DNA from: Pseudopyrenochaeta lycopersici | Lineage: Eukaryota > Ascomycota > Dothideomycetes > Pleosporales > Pseudopyrenochaetaceae | Assembly: GCA_003313425.1 (NCBI GenBank) | Contig: NHZP01000055.1 | Location: 1-64,000 of the forward strand | Reading direction: 5' to 3' | Length of the DNA stretch: 64,000 nt | Shown here: positions 1-10,488 of the stretch, piece after piece | How the letters are laid out: every line of letters starts with the position of its first letter | Position numbering within the stretch: the first letter of the stretch is position 1 | Notes under the pieces: generated by a model | What the model was told of the DNA's origin: nothing | Database searches by the model: none | Seen by the model: only the letters and a program-made list of their open reading frames with translations | Program-made: the position numbers and the translations under genes

Positions 1-1285
1 GGTGATGTCGAGAGTCTCTCGTGATGATTTTTCTAGGAAAGACCAGGAGTTAGTAATGACGATAAAGACGTAATCCTGTGGGAGTTGTAGTGGGTAGACC
101 ATGGTATGGTGCTTGAGAAAACCGGCGATTCTGCCTATACAGTTAAACGTAGTGTTGGGCTGAAATTGAGTATTTTGTCTTTCGGCCATCTTCTTGCAGC
201 GCATCCATGGGTTAACGTGAACAGGGAAGATGATAAAGACCTGAAACTAGTGCGATCCTCGGAAAGGAGGCTTGGCTGGGTTCCTAGGGTGATAAAGGTT
301 AACAGCTGTATAAAGCTGCAGCATTTTCGCTGTGTCTCGGAGAGGCCAGATATAGGGTCATTATATAGGAGCATAAGACTAGAGCTGACTATTAGGCTGG
401 TAAAAGTGACAATAGGAGACACTATAGGGAAGCTATTCATAACGTTGAGTATTCAAGCGGCGATGCTGTAGAATTAGTTAAAGTTAGTGAATTTTTAGGT
501 CATTAAAGTGTTATTATGGACTTATAGTTAATAGTAGAGGTCTTGGATAATAAGAGGTAGGATAGTGTAATTTTGTACATCGCTACCTGTGTCTGAGCTG
601 TCGCCTGGCTCGATCTCCTAGGCAAGGGCGTAGGGATGAACTAGGCCGTACAGGAAGAAGTACATGTCGTCCTAGTTGGAAGGAACAATAGTCTGGTCAT
701 AAATGGACAAGTTGAGGCTGAAAAGTGCTAAGTAGGCATTCTCGCCATTTGTTTGGGCTGGAGGGCTACATATTCAGATTCGTTTAGCTAGGGTGGTGGA
801 GGGAAGTGGACAGTTGTAATAGTCTTGAAATTGAGGCCTTTGATCTGCTATTGCTTAGGAGATGTAAATTTTCTTAGAAGTGGGAGACATGCTACGAAAA
901 ACATGGACATATCGCCGCCAATATTTTTCTAGCTTTTAAGTGATTTTGCGTAGATTAGCGTGGGCATTGGTTTGATGTGGGTGAGATAGGCATTTTTGTT
1001 GGAGATATCTTTTGATGATAGTGTTGTGGGGAATTAAAAGCGAGGCTAATCTATGGTTCTATTTAGAGGATAGAGGTAAGCGAGCGGGGTAGTCGCTATT
1101 GGAGATACGTTGGAAAACTGATGGAGAGATTGGTGATATACTGGATGTAATGGAGCAGTTGAAGAGATCTAGAGTTGTTGAGGCGTAAATGGAGGTCAAG
1201 TGTGCGACTTGTATGTCAGTAGGGGAATTTGGATTCGTATATCAGGAATGAGGTTGTGGCAAAGGTTGAGAAGTCGCTTACAAGC
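1..1285 (-). pseudogene. Decayed unidentified coding remnant, probably internal part of an LTR element
   Basis: No intact gene is present. On the minus strand, short stretches read like real protein between stops, for example roughly 235-20 and 760-590, where the frame is broken by TAG codons. I do not recognise the protein. The remnant ends against an LTR-like repeat at 1286, so it may be the inside of the same retroelement, cut by the window edge. The two opposing open frames at 106-471 are short and neither resembles a known family. The stop pattern would fit C-to-T mutation of a repeat (RIP), but this was not measured. Confidence 0.35.
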
Positions 1286-1501
1286 TGTCAGATATAAGGA
1301 GAAGCTCAGAAGTACTGCATAGGAAAGAGCGATAAATAGTAGGACCGATAGCTATTGCTAATCGACGGAACCTCCGGAGCAGAGGAGATATAGAAGAAAG
1401 CAGGAGACAGAACTCAACAATGAATACAATCATGATCAACACACAATCGATTTATCGCAATCATTAATTCTGCAAAGCGCATTTCAGCATTTCATCTGAC
1501 A
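1286..1501. repeat. Solo LTR-like repeat, copy 1
   Basis: A 216-bp block with inverted ends (TGTCAGATA at the left, ATCTGACA at the right). It resembles the reverse complement of 8768-8989 over its whole length. Shared stretches include CTCAGAAGTACTGCA, TAGTAGGACCGATA, CGGAACCTCCGG and CACACAATCGATT. TG...CA ends and about 220 bp fit a small LTR. The flanks show no clear target duplication. The family is unknown, and it is not the same LTR as the copia LTR at 61.5 kb. Confidence 0.6.
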
Positions 1502-2048
1502 CAAGCACTATTATGAGATGGGTTGAAGAAGTAATAAGGGCCATATAATTTCAATCTAGATCTTGTTAAACCTATTATGGGTTGAATTGAATAGGATTGA
1601 ATAATTAAATTAGTAATGCTTTGAAACTTGTTGGTCATGTTTTACTTAGTTGTCCTGCTGGTGAAGTGCAATACGGGGTGCGTTGTGATATCTGTGATAG
1701 TGGATTGTCGGCGTGCCTCGGGGGTAGAAATTCGCCCAATTAATGGTGGAGAAAGGAACTGCATGTGAGTAAGCAGTAAAACCATGTAATTAAAAGGCAT
1801 GTCCCACGTGATTTACGGAAAAAATCCACGTGATTTAATGGAGCCAAGAGTTGCCGTTTTAGGTGAGTTTTTTAGGGCGGGGCAAGAAGCCTTTCGTCTC
1901 TTCATTCCTCAAGGCACACCCATTTTGATCTCTTTGCTTTACCAACTTCAAGAAACCGCTGTGTGGTCTCTATTTTTGTGCTTCGCACGTTCTACGATAC
2001 TCGTATTGCTAAGCATGGCGCCCTCAGGGCCTGCACTACGCAATTTCA
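1502..2048. other. No gene seen
   Basis: An AT-rich stretch between the LTR-like repeat and the next open frame. A plus-strand open frame starting at 1799 overlaps the next one in another phase and has no recognisable features. Confidence 0.5.
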
Positions 2049-2480
2049 TTGAGGCATGGTGTACGTGCTACATATCACCACAAGAAATTCTCAGCTCACC
2101 TTGTTACAGATAGCACGCAAGATGACATTGTAATACCTCCCGATCTATTCACCGAATGGTACACGGAGGTCCTAGGAGGAGAATCGATTGTACCTTGGAT
2201 GGAAGCCTTCGGCCACACCAACGACTTTGCACTTGCCCTACAGGACTTTGTCGCCGGTACTAAGATTGGAGGGGAAGGGGAACAAGCCTGTTTGGTTTTT
2301 GCAGCTCACCTATTTGCAAACAACCATCTACCACCTTTGAATCTGCAGCCAAAAGTGAAGCAGGAGTTTACGCACGGCGCCCTGCGTATCTTGTATACTC
2401 GACTGAAGGAAGAGAGCGATAACTATGCACAAGCAGTTGTACACGGTATAGGACTGTTTGAAGGATTGACGAGGGAATGA
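2049..2480 (+). CDS. Hypothetical protein or gene fragment, 143 aa
   Basis: I do not recognise this protein. From about residue 20 the composition looks like a folded protein, mixing hydrophobic and charged residues with motifs such as DLFTEWYTEVLGG and QACLVFAAHLFANN, so it is more likely coding than a chance frame. The first 20 residues overlap another open frame (1799-2113) and the true start may lie in an upstream exon. It converges with the forkhead gene, whose stop lies about 240 bp downstream. It may be the surviving 3' end of a larger gene. Confidence 0.35.
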   Translation: MRHGVRATYHHKKFSAHLVTDSTQDDIVIPPDLFTEWYTEVLGGESIVPWMEAFGHTNDFALALQDFVAGTKIGGEGEQACLVFAAHLFANNHLPPLNLQPKVKQEFTHGALRILYTRLKEESDNYAQAVVHGIGLFEGLTRE

Positions 2481-2716
2481 TCTCTCTTCGGGGTCAAGAG
2501 GTTTTTGGTGGTGATGCTATGTACGGTAAGACGTGTCCAGTGTCCTCTGACAAGCCTCGGATTACGTCACTCGGAAATCGATCAGATGGTTCTCGGGTTG
2601 TTCAGCGTCAAATGAAGTCTATATTCTGCCGATGGGAAAAGAGAAATAACGCGGAATGGATTCATGTGGAATAGCTCGATCGCGGCCAACCATCTTATGT
2701 GGCTTCCGCTTCTCCT

Positions 2717-3723
2717 TCACGTGCCATGGGAGCTATCAATACTGCACTGCTTCCTTACAGTAGCAGCCTTGCACATTCTCTTATCTCCTTGTGTTTTTCG
2801 ATAGCGTTGCTTCCTGATATCGCACTCCTGCACACCTTCTCGAAGCCGCCATGTGTAGCGGCCGTTGCTTGGCCGGCTAACCTTTTCGAACGCCTACACG
2901 ACGTCAAACACTTGATCCTCAAATACATGACGGAACTAACCGGATTTCTTGACAAATTGTGTCGTATGCTGTTCTGCCAAACTCTGGCTGCCCTGTTGTT
3001 TGTCTTATCCGTTCGATGCTCAAACCATTTGTACAGATCGGACAGGCTCATTGTCCTGTCAGGCGCTGCTACGAGCGCTCCGTATATCAGGTCCGCATAG
3101 CATGGCTGAGAAGAAGCCTTTTTTCTCTTAGTCGTCATGTGAGTATCGCTCGGAAAGCCTTCCTCCAGCAGGGTAGATGCTCGTACGGTCGTACCAGGCG
3201 AGGGGCTAAATCCATGAGCAAGATTCGAATCGATCTCCGATGCAGCGTACAGATAATCCTGTGCTCGGCCGCTATATGTTAGATCTTTACCATCCGGGCT
3301 AGCGCAGTAATCCGTCATTTTGTCATAGTAGAAATGATCGAGGTCGACTGCTCCACACGAGTACAACTCGTTCATCGCAACTGTCTTTGGCGTGTCGGGC
3401 GGAAATGCCGCAAAGGATAGTGAGGCTATGTTGTCTGGTGCACATAGTGTTCGAGTCTGGCTTATGTAGTAATCTTCTTCTATGCTATAGGCAACCGAAC
3501 TTGGAGGACGATGCATCGTACAAAGCATTGGGTGCTTCCAGGGTCGCATGGGCTGTCTCTTCAAAATGGATGGAAGTAAATGAACGGAGTTAAGTGGGTC
3601 GCACCTGCAACCTCGATGTACCTTTATGTTTAGCACGCAGCCGCCGATTGCGCTGACGGACTGGAGCTGGGATGATGAAGTTCCAAGCATGTTCACATGG
3701 GCTATTGAACAGTGGCAGTCCAC
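2717..3723 (-). CDS. Forkhead (winged-helix) transcription factor
   Basis: A DNA-binding nuclear regulator. The model is complement(join(2717..2893, 2941..3723)), 319 aa, with a 47-bp intron (donor GTTAGT, acceptor GTGTAG). The forkhead domain lies in the C-terminal third: it begins with YADLIYGALVAAPDRTMSL, continues through the recognition-helix motif WQNSIRHNLSRN, and after splicing carries the wing motif AFEKV...NGRYTWRL. The domain is therefore complete only when the intron is removed, and the unspliced frame runs into unrelated residues. The N-terminal half is unconserved and Ser/Pro-rich, and a downstream Met such as the one in MRPWKHPM could be the true start. Only a short basic tail of about 40 residues follows the domain. 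The ortholog group cannot be assigned. Confidence is high for the family, moderate for the 5' end. Confidence 0.85.
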
Positions 3724-5408
3724 GTTGATTATGCATCATTCACTAGTGGACATCGGCATTATCTACAATTGACCTTATCCTCAGACAGATCACAATAGCC
3801 AGATTTCACATGGATCGATCCCCCTGCGGACGATTCTGCATACAAAGCCGAGGTACCTGCGTGCTTACAAGGGCGATTCACAGGATCAAAGGATCAAAGG
3901 ACACCGAATGCTTGTCAAACTGAAATTAAATGCGGACCTTAAGCACTTGCGCTCAAACTTTCTACGGCCGTAAATAATGAAGTCCGGAAGTAGCAGTCCA
4001 GAAATTCCAACACAATTGTGAACAAGCTTGATGCTTGACATAAGCAGTTTGCGGCATGAAAATCATACCACGATAAGCATTAAGGTGCTTTTTATCGTGT
4101 GCGTCCGACTGTGAGGAAAGGCAAGCACCGGATAATGTTGATTCAGCACAGTGTAGAAGTTGGTAGGCGGTTGACTAGCGGCCGCGACGCCGCGGAGTGT
4201 CGCCAAAAGCGAGCTTTCCGATATCATGACGATATGCTACATGTTGAAAGCTATTGTGATGTGAAAATTTGCATTGTTTGTGGTGTCAAAAAGCACTTTT
4301 TAGCGAGATCCATCATAGGGTTGAACTGGTGAAACCAATTAGTAACTAGTTAAACGAGACAAGCATGTAACCCCCGACATAACCAGTTTAACAACATAAC
4401 GAAACCAAATAACCAAACAAGATGCCCATGTATGTGCAGCTGTGGAAACAGATCTTATCCTATACCTAACACAGCGAAACATTGGTCGTTGTTATCTTGC
4501 ATCTCAAGGCTCCCGGTGGAGATTTTGCACATCGTTAGACGCAGTGATTCACTTAGCTTTGTCTGTAGGTGAATTCCTGACTTTGCGGACGGTGTGTGCA
4601 TAGGTATGCCTTGCCATATCCAGCATCATCGCCTAAATGCCCTTCTGACCTCAGTCGCGAGATGCCTGATGCGATGTCCATAAGAGCGCTGTCCGCCTTG
4701 ATTCGATCTTTTCATGTCTGCGAACGACAACTGGCCATGCTGCCCTTCGATTATACAAGCGTTCAGTTCGGCCTCTATAAGCCTACGTTGTCACTACATA
4801 TGAAGTAAGTTTTTCTACACAGGCAGACAGCCACTCATCAAGCGGTATTTTACCGATTGCCGACCTTAAATCAGCCTTATTCTACTGGGTATGCGAGCCA
4901 GATGTAACTTGTGGCTGAGGCGCGTGACGTGATACAATCCTCATTTGTAGCAGAGAGTGCATGTGGAATGAAGGCTATCATTACCTGTGGATAGTCAATC
5001 TAGCGTGATGACTGAAGAGAACCGTAGGGTCCTGTATGATACCGAGTTTGGATGTTCAAGGAGATATAGATGATAGCTTATGGGCATGTGAGCAATACAC
5101 GTGTCACTAATGTATGGCTGTATTTTTTGGTCATCATTATGTATGGCTGAGATACTTTCACGCATTCCAGCCGTCACAAACATTAGAAGAATCATAACTT
5201 GACGTTCATTGGGTGTTCAAGTTCTGTGGATTGGCAGATCCGCTCAGCTCAGACTGCCACTGAAACAATGTATCTGGAGTGAGTTTTCAGTTATTACATA
5301 GTGACAATTTGCTTGCCTGAAATAACAGACTGCGCCGTAGTTGCTTACATGACATTGCCAGCCATTAAATAGACGTTTCTTCCATCAATAATCGATCGGA
5401 CTGCAATT
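3724..5408. other. Intergenic, divergent promoters
   Basis: A spacer of 1.7 kb between the divergent forkhead and cyclin genes. No open frame in it resembles a protein family. It presumably holds both promoters. Confidence 0.5.
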
Positions 5409-6140
5409 ATGGCTATCGCAACAAATGAGAGCGGCATGGCAATATATCTTTCTCGGCTCCCGGTATGCTCAAGCATGATCTCCTATCTAGCTCAGAGGGC
5501 AGCACAGGTCGTTCCAAAGGTGTTATGCTCAGGTTCACAGGCGAATATGCACGTCCACGAGGCCGATCTCCCATCAATATATTACTTCATAAAAGCTGTG
5601 ATCCAAAGGTCCAGTGTCCCAGTGCCTACGCTGATTACGAGTCTGGTGTATATGTGGCGGATGCAAACGCGCCTACCTCCCGGCGCCAAGGGCCTGTCTT
5701 CTACCCCCCACAGAATCTTCCTTGCCGCTTTGATTCTCGCTGCGAAGAATCTCAACGATGATTCACCAATGAACAAGCACTGGGCCCGGTATAGTGCTGT
5801 CCCTGGATACGAACCCTTCGGCTTCTCAATCACCGAGGTAAATCTCATGGAGAGACAGTTCCTCCACCTGCTCGATTGGGACATACGCATTGATCCCCTG
5901 GACCTGCATCACCAGCTCGAGCCGTTGCTGTCGTTCGTTCATATCCACCAGCCTCTCGAACTAGCGCCAGAACCGAAGACAGATTGTGAGCGCCTTGTCA
6001 GAGCACAGCAATATCCGAATGTGGCTCTAATACCCCAGATTGGACATGTTCGGCGCGAAAACAAACATGACCAAGCACGAGATTTAAGGGTCATAGCAAC
6101 AAAACAACGCAATCAACGACGGCGATTGCCCAGCGCTTGA
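5409..6140 (+). CDS. Pho85-type (PCL) cyclin
   Basis: A 243-aa single-exon protein of the PCL cyclin family, which binds a Pho85-like cyclin-dependent kinase and directs it to substrates in cell-cycle, nutrient and morphogenesis control. The cyclin box spans about residues 55-175: LPSIYYFIKAVI, the helix YMWRMQTRLPPG, the signature HRIFLAALILAAKNLNDD, then NKHWARYS, and the helix ending in LMERQFLHLLDWDIRI, which is characteristic of PCL cyclins (family knowledge). The N-terminal 50 residues are variable and the C-terminal 60 are basic. The length fits the short Pcl1/2/5-like group. The start is the first in-frame Met. It stands alone, divergent from the forkhead gene. Which kinase it binds is not visible. 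Confidence 0.85.
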   Translation: MAIATNESGMAIYLSRLPVCSSMISYLAQRAAQVVPKVLCSGSQANMHVHEADLPSIYYFIKAVIQRSSVPVPTLITSLVYMWRMQTRLPPGAKGLSSTPHRIFLAALILAAKNLNDDSPMNKHWARYSAVPGYEPFGFSITEVNLMERQFLHLLDWDIRIDPLDLHHQLEPLLSFVHIHQPLELAPEPKTDCERLVRAQQYPNVALIPQIGHVRRENKHDQARDLRVIATKQRNQRRRLPSA

Positions 6141-6826
6141 AATAGTCTTTGCTGTATTACAGTGTAGTGACGGCATTTTGCGCCACTTTTGCGTTACTGA
6201 AAGCAGCGCCATCTCTCCAGTTGTATCTTCGCAGCGCAATCTACCCATGGGCAGACATTTGTAGCTCACCGAAGCCTTCATTGGTGTAATTCGAGGCTGA
6301 TTTCCTTTTTCTTCGTATCTTTGTCCTGGCCATATGACCACCTAGAACATCCAACACGCTGGAGCAGAGCTTATGGTTTATATCTATCCGTAGCAGGATG
6401 GTTATGCTTTACTTTTTATACTTACATCACTGCTGCACTTATATGACGTCTTTGCGTACATTTTTTTTTTTGCTTACCCTGTTGTCTCTATGCGAATATG
6501 TACATCTTCATGTTACTGAATAGATGCTTGCACTCGTATGCCTGTTCAATACGACTGCACCGCGAAGGGTTGTCGCTTGAAACAAGACTGACTAGGGCAC
6601 ATTAGACAATAAGCGTGACCGTTCATTTGGGGGGTACATCCGTCTTTCAACGCTTCGGTAATTCTTAGTGCACATCGCACAGCGGCGGGTATTATTCTAG
6701 GCTCGCTCCAGCTCGGCAAATCACAGCACCAATTCTCCAATAAGGATCACAGTGACAATACGCCTACCGTACCAATAAGTTGGACACAATAAATAGGATT
6801 CTGCAATTTGGTGATGGAACGCAACG
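6141..6826. other. Convergent 3' intergenic region
   Basis: Lies between the 3' ends of the cyclin and reductase genes. It contains a run of about a dozen T near 6461 and no credible open frame. Confidence 0.5.
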
Positions 6827-8065
6827 CTACATCTTAGCCTTGAGGTCTCCAAGTCCAAGCTTCCAGCTCATCAGCCATTCCACCAATAGATCTTCGTTGA
6901 TCGGAACCACTGGAGGCAATACCCTCATGGCACGCTCGTTGGAGAATGACATGTTGTATTCCCTCCCATTTCCCATCGCTCTCAGAAAGCCATGCAGCTT
7001 CAATTCCCCTGTGTCTAACCTATCTAGCCAATCTGAAAGACTACTCGTTTGCATTGAAAGCCCGAATCTACTACTCAGCGTATCATAAAATACGTGCCAA
7101 GAGGCGGGCTCAGGATGAACCATGTTGAAGACCTGTAAAGGCTCGAGCTCCGGCGACGTCTTTGTGCTGTTGGCTATCCCATCGGCAAAAGAGTCTACAG
7201 GAATCCAATCCAAGGGTTGAACGTGCGTCGGAAAGCATTGGAGCTTCTTAGACGTCTTGAGAATGGAATAAACCCAGCCTTGCCGCGGCCACGTCCTAAC
7301 CCGGGATCTCGAGGGTCCGCCGATCTGGCCCGCGCGCACGATGTTGATACGAAGGCCGGATACTTCGTGTGCTTTCGCGAGCAACTGCTCAGCGACGCAC
7401 TTCGACTCTCCGTAACCGTGGGGCATTGCGCAGCGATTGTTCCAAATGACTTCCTCAGGCACTCTCGGTTGCGTAGCATGTGCAAGCGGCAAGTTGCCTA
7501 CAGCACAGATCGAAGAGACGAAGGTTATGCGGGGCCGTCTAGGGGCCGATGCACACAAGTCTACGGTACTACGTACGGCCTTTAGGAAAGGTTCGAAATA
7601 CTCGAGAGGCTTGCTCCAATTCGGGTCCCAAGCATTGAAGACCAGCTCATCCACTTCGGACACGATCAGGGCGATCTGTACGGCGTCAAGCCCAGAGCTT
7701 GGCTGTGTAATGTCGGTGACGAGGAATTGCAGCCGCGGAAGTGCTGCGGACATGTCGCCCATGATGTCATGTAGTGCTGATATTGTCCGCTGCTTACCGT
7801 CGGCACTTCGATTTAGACAAAAGATCTCGGATTCGGTGTGCACTCGAAGTAGAGATGCTACGATGTAAGGTCCCAGAAATCCAGTCGATCCAATGATGGC
7901 AATTGCCTTGCGCCCGCAGGTGGATGGAACTTCCACGCTGGTTTGTGGCAGATACCTGGCATAGCGATTAAACACATCCTGCATTCCCACAGTGTCGGTG
8001 GCCTTTGCATGACGACCTGCAAGAGGTCTAAGGTTAGAATGCTCAGAAAAAGTCTTCGAAGACAT
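6827..8065 (-). CDS. Stand-alone NAD(P)-dependent thioester reductase (R) domain
   Basis: A 412-aa protein that matches the C-terminal reductase domain of adenylating reductases and NRPS-like enzymes (NAD_binding_4/male-sterility type). Such domains release a carrier-bound acyl group as an aldehyde or alcohol. Visible are the Rossmann glycine motif GSTGFLG (residues 59-65), the conserved FVSS strand (about 182-185) and the catalytic YGESK (218-222). The first 50 residues resemble the linker found between carrier and R domains (MQDVFNRYARYLP), but no adenylation or carrier domain lies upstream: the 700 bp 5' hold no related frame. It is therefore either a true free-standing reductase or the surviving 3' end of an A-T-R gene. 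The frame is fully open, which favours function. The substrate is unknown. Confidence 0.8.
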   Translation of the reverse strand: MSSKTFSEHSNLRPLAGRHAKATDTVGMQDVFNRYARYLPQTSVEVPSTCGRKAIAIIGSTGFLGPYIVASLLRVHTESEIFCLNRSADGKQRTISALHDIMGDMSAALPRLQFLVTDITQPSSGLDAVQIALIVSEVDELVFNAWDPNWSKPLEYFEPFLKAVRSTVDLCASAPRRPRITFVSSICAVGNLPLAHATQPRVPEEVIWNNRCAMPHGYGESKCVAEQLLAKAHEVSGLRINIVRAGQIGGPSRSRVRTWPRQGWVYSILKTSKKLQCFPTHVQPLDWIPVDSFADGIANSTKTSPELEPLQVFNMVHPEPASWHVFYDTLSSRFGLSMQTSSLSDWLDRLDTGELKLHGFLRAMGNGREYNMSFSNERAMRVLPPVVPINEDLLVEWLMSWKLGLGDLKAKM

Positions 8066-8767
8066 TGCAGCGCAGGTCAGTACTGCTTCGATAGGGGAGG
8101 TCGAACAGGAGTGGTGGCCGATGCGATATTTTGGATGCTGTATATGTATATCACATGAGGAGAGTCTGTCAGCTGCCTAATCACGGTGGGCCACATGATG
8201 CGGACTTGCTGAAAGTCTCCTCAAAAAGCAGTCTACCGATAGCGCAAGTGGTCGTTGTCAAACGACGTTCGTGGGTAACAGCTTACTCACGCATATGATA
8301 ACACTTCAGGGAACAGAGGTTTCTCAACCAATCAATATATCAAGGATTGAGAATATCTCGGCGACCTGGGCCGTGGGCATGGCGTGGAGGATTCTGTCCA
8401 GAGTGGATAGCGAGGACAATGTCAGCAGATGATGCGTTTTTTTCAGCGCGATAGAACTAGCTTGGGATAAACAATTTATTGCTTACAAGAACCAGAACCT
8501 GGAAGTATAACCGACTATCCACGTTGGATGGTTGCACTTGTCTGATGAGGTTATCAATGCTGATTTTCCAAGTACCTCAGGCGATCTCAGATATTCTTTC
8601 ACTCTAGCGACATCATTCTAGCCGTACTTATGGACCTTAGCTGACGCTCGTGTTACTATTACCGATGAAGCTACGGGAGATGCGTTTAGTTTACAGTATT
8701 CCCCTCTGGTGTTAAAGTTCGAAAAGCCCGTCGCACGTCAAACACATCTGCGACTCACATGATTCAG
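8066..8767. other. Intergenic, upstream of reductase gene
   Basis: No gene is supported. It lies between the reductase start and an LTR-like repeat and is the expected promoter region. No remnant of an adenylation or carrier domain was recognised. Confidence 0.5.
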
Positions 8768-8989
8768 TGTCAGATTCAAGGACTATTTGGCTTGATCTTT
8801 GATGAATTTTTAATGGTGAACGTGATGAATCGATTGTGTGTTCTTTCCCCTCCTTTCTGTGGCTGCTGTGCTTCCGGAGGTTCCGAAGATCGTAGTATCG
8901 GTCCTACTATTAATCGCTCTTCCCTGTGCAGTACTTCTGAGTTTATCTTTTATATCTAACAGGCCTTACAGCACTTGTGTAATCTGACA
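8768..8989. repeat. Solo LTR-like repeat, copy 2 (inverted relative to copy 1)
   Basis: A 222-bp block with perfect 9-bp inverted ends (TGTCAGATT ... AATCTGACA). Its reverse complement aligns with 1286-1501 along the full length with substitutions and small indels. No matching 5-bp target duplication is seen at its edges, and no internal retroelement sequence adjoins it, so it reads as an old solo LTR. Confidence 0.65.
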
Positions 8990-9915
8990 ACACCATTCCC
9001 CGTTCTTTGCTTTCTGATATTGCTTTGTTCTTCGCGACACGCAAGGCAGGTTTTCCCTGTAGGATTCACGAAGTGACTAGGCTGTCGCGGCTTCCTTGGG
9101 CATGATGGGGGTCTATGTGGTCCGAAAAGGGGACTTTGTGCCCATAAAGCCGGGTCCATCTAAAGCGTTGTTCACGCTGGTGAAGTAAATATAGCGGAGT
9201 GCAGGGGCGATGCAAGCGGTGCGGGCGTTCCAAACAAGTTCAAAGTCAATTGTAGGCGATCATCGCTGCGTGCAGGTATGAATCCGGCCACGCTTATAGC
9301 GCTTGAAGGGACCATCATTCAAGTTCGATGTTTGTGTTTCATCGAGGATGCACGCTTAGCACCTAACATTGCGAACCGTTCAGTTGTCCTTGAAATCTGC
9401 ATCAGTGGCTGAGCGTCCTACGCAACTGTTCAAGGCACAGACAGCCATGCGTGTAATTGGGGGCGTAGCCAGAACATTATGATAATGGATAGATGTAGTC
9501 TGCGATGTTCGAGAATCGAGTGCCTCAGCACCCATGGATGTTTTTATACATGCTCATGCTCATCTGCGACCCCAATCCCAGAATACCACCATGAGAAAAA
9601 TGGGTAAGCAGGTGCATTAAAAGAGCAAAAAAGAACTCCGACCTGGAAGAAGGAACGCTGAATAGATCAACATTACTTTAACTAAGAGTGGCATTCGTTT
9701 CGAAAACGTAGCATCCTGCAATCATCGCGCTGGGTGATTTTGCTCAATGCCAGGTCATTCTAGCCAGAAGTTGGTACTCAAACAGCAAAGCAGTCGAGGA
9801 TTGCCACAGCCTAATGACGGGCTTATAAACGAAACAAAAATTATATCGTGGCGGCTTATTGGTTCATGACCACTTCAACAGCTCGTATTGCCCGTAGATA
9901 CATCAAGAAACCCGC
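8990..9915. other. No gene seen
   Basis: About 0.9 kb with only short chance frames on both strands. Confidence 0.5.
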
Positions 9916-10488
9916 CTATCTATTCTCTTCCCCCGCCCCTCCTCCTCTGTTTGGTTGACTATCTGGAAGCCGCGGCGTTGTGACTGTTACTGGGACTTCC
10001 TGGAGCCATTCTCGAATTTTATCGTTTATCGTCGAAGGTAGATTAGGATTTGAGAGCCTTTGCAATTCAGCCTCTAGACCTTTGCTATCGATTTCAGTCG
10101 AAGTTTCAAGTGTTGAATTTACATGTTGTGACAGCTGTAGCACCATTATGCTCGGCGGTTGAGGTTCGTTATTGTGATCGGATGGAGGTCCGCTCTCAAT
10201 TTCCGTTGGGGCTTGGTTTGTCGAGCCGTTATGGCCGAGATGTCTGTCCCTGTGCAGATAGCCAAGCTCGCTGAGAGTCTCGGATGGACGTTGATCGTCG
10301 ATTTCGGCCGGCGTTGGGCTGTCAGCTCCGCCCCGGCTTGAGCTGTCGACCTCGACCGAAGCCCGGCCGTAGGTGTCATTCGAGTTGATTGTCTCATCTG
10401 AAATGGTGCTACTGCCTGAGCAACTGTCGTTTGCCGTTCTGGTTGCGTTTTTGAGTACCCTGCGTAGTCTGTCGTCCATCGAAGCCAA
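9916..10488 (-). CDS. Hypothetical polar protein, 190 aa
   Basis: Not recognised. The frame is open for 573 bp and encodes a Ser/Thr/Asn/Glu-rich, probably disordered protein, with a basic start (MDDRLRRVLKNATRT) and one amphipathic segment near residues 135-165 (LEAELQRLSNPNLPSTINDK). No signal peptide, membrane segment or catalytic motif is visible. The composition is more even than in chance frames here, but low complexity makes this only moderate support. Confidence 0.4.
   Translation of the reverse strand: MASMDDRLRRVLKNATRTANDSCSGSSTISDETINSNDTYGRASVEVDSSSRGGADSPTPAEIDDQRPSETLSELGYLHRDRHLGHNGSTNQAPTEIESGPPSDHNNEPQPPSIMVLQLSQHVNSTLETSTEIDSKGLEAELQRLSNPNLPSTINDKIREWLQEVPVTVTTPRLPDSQPNRGGGAGEENR

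Noticed and set aside
106..471. Opposing 100-120 aa open frames near the left edge
   Set aside because: They overlap on both strands, match no family, and sit in decayed repeat-like sequence.
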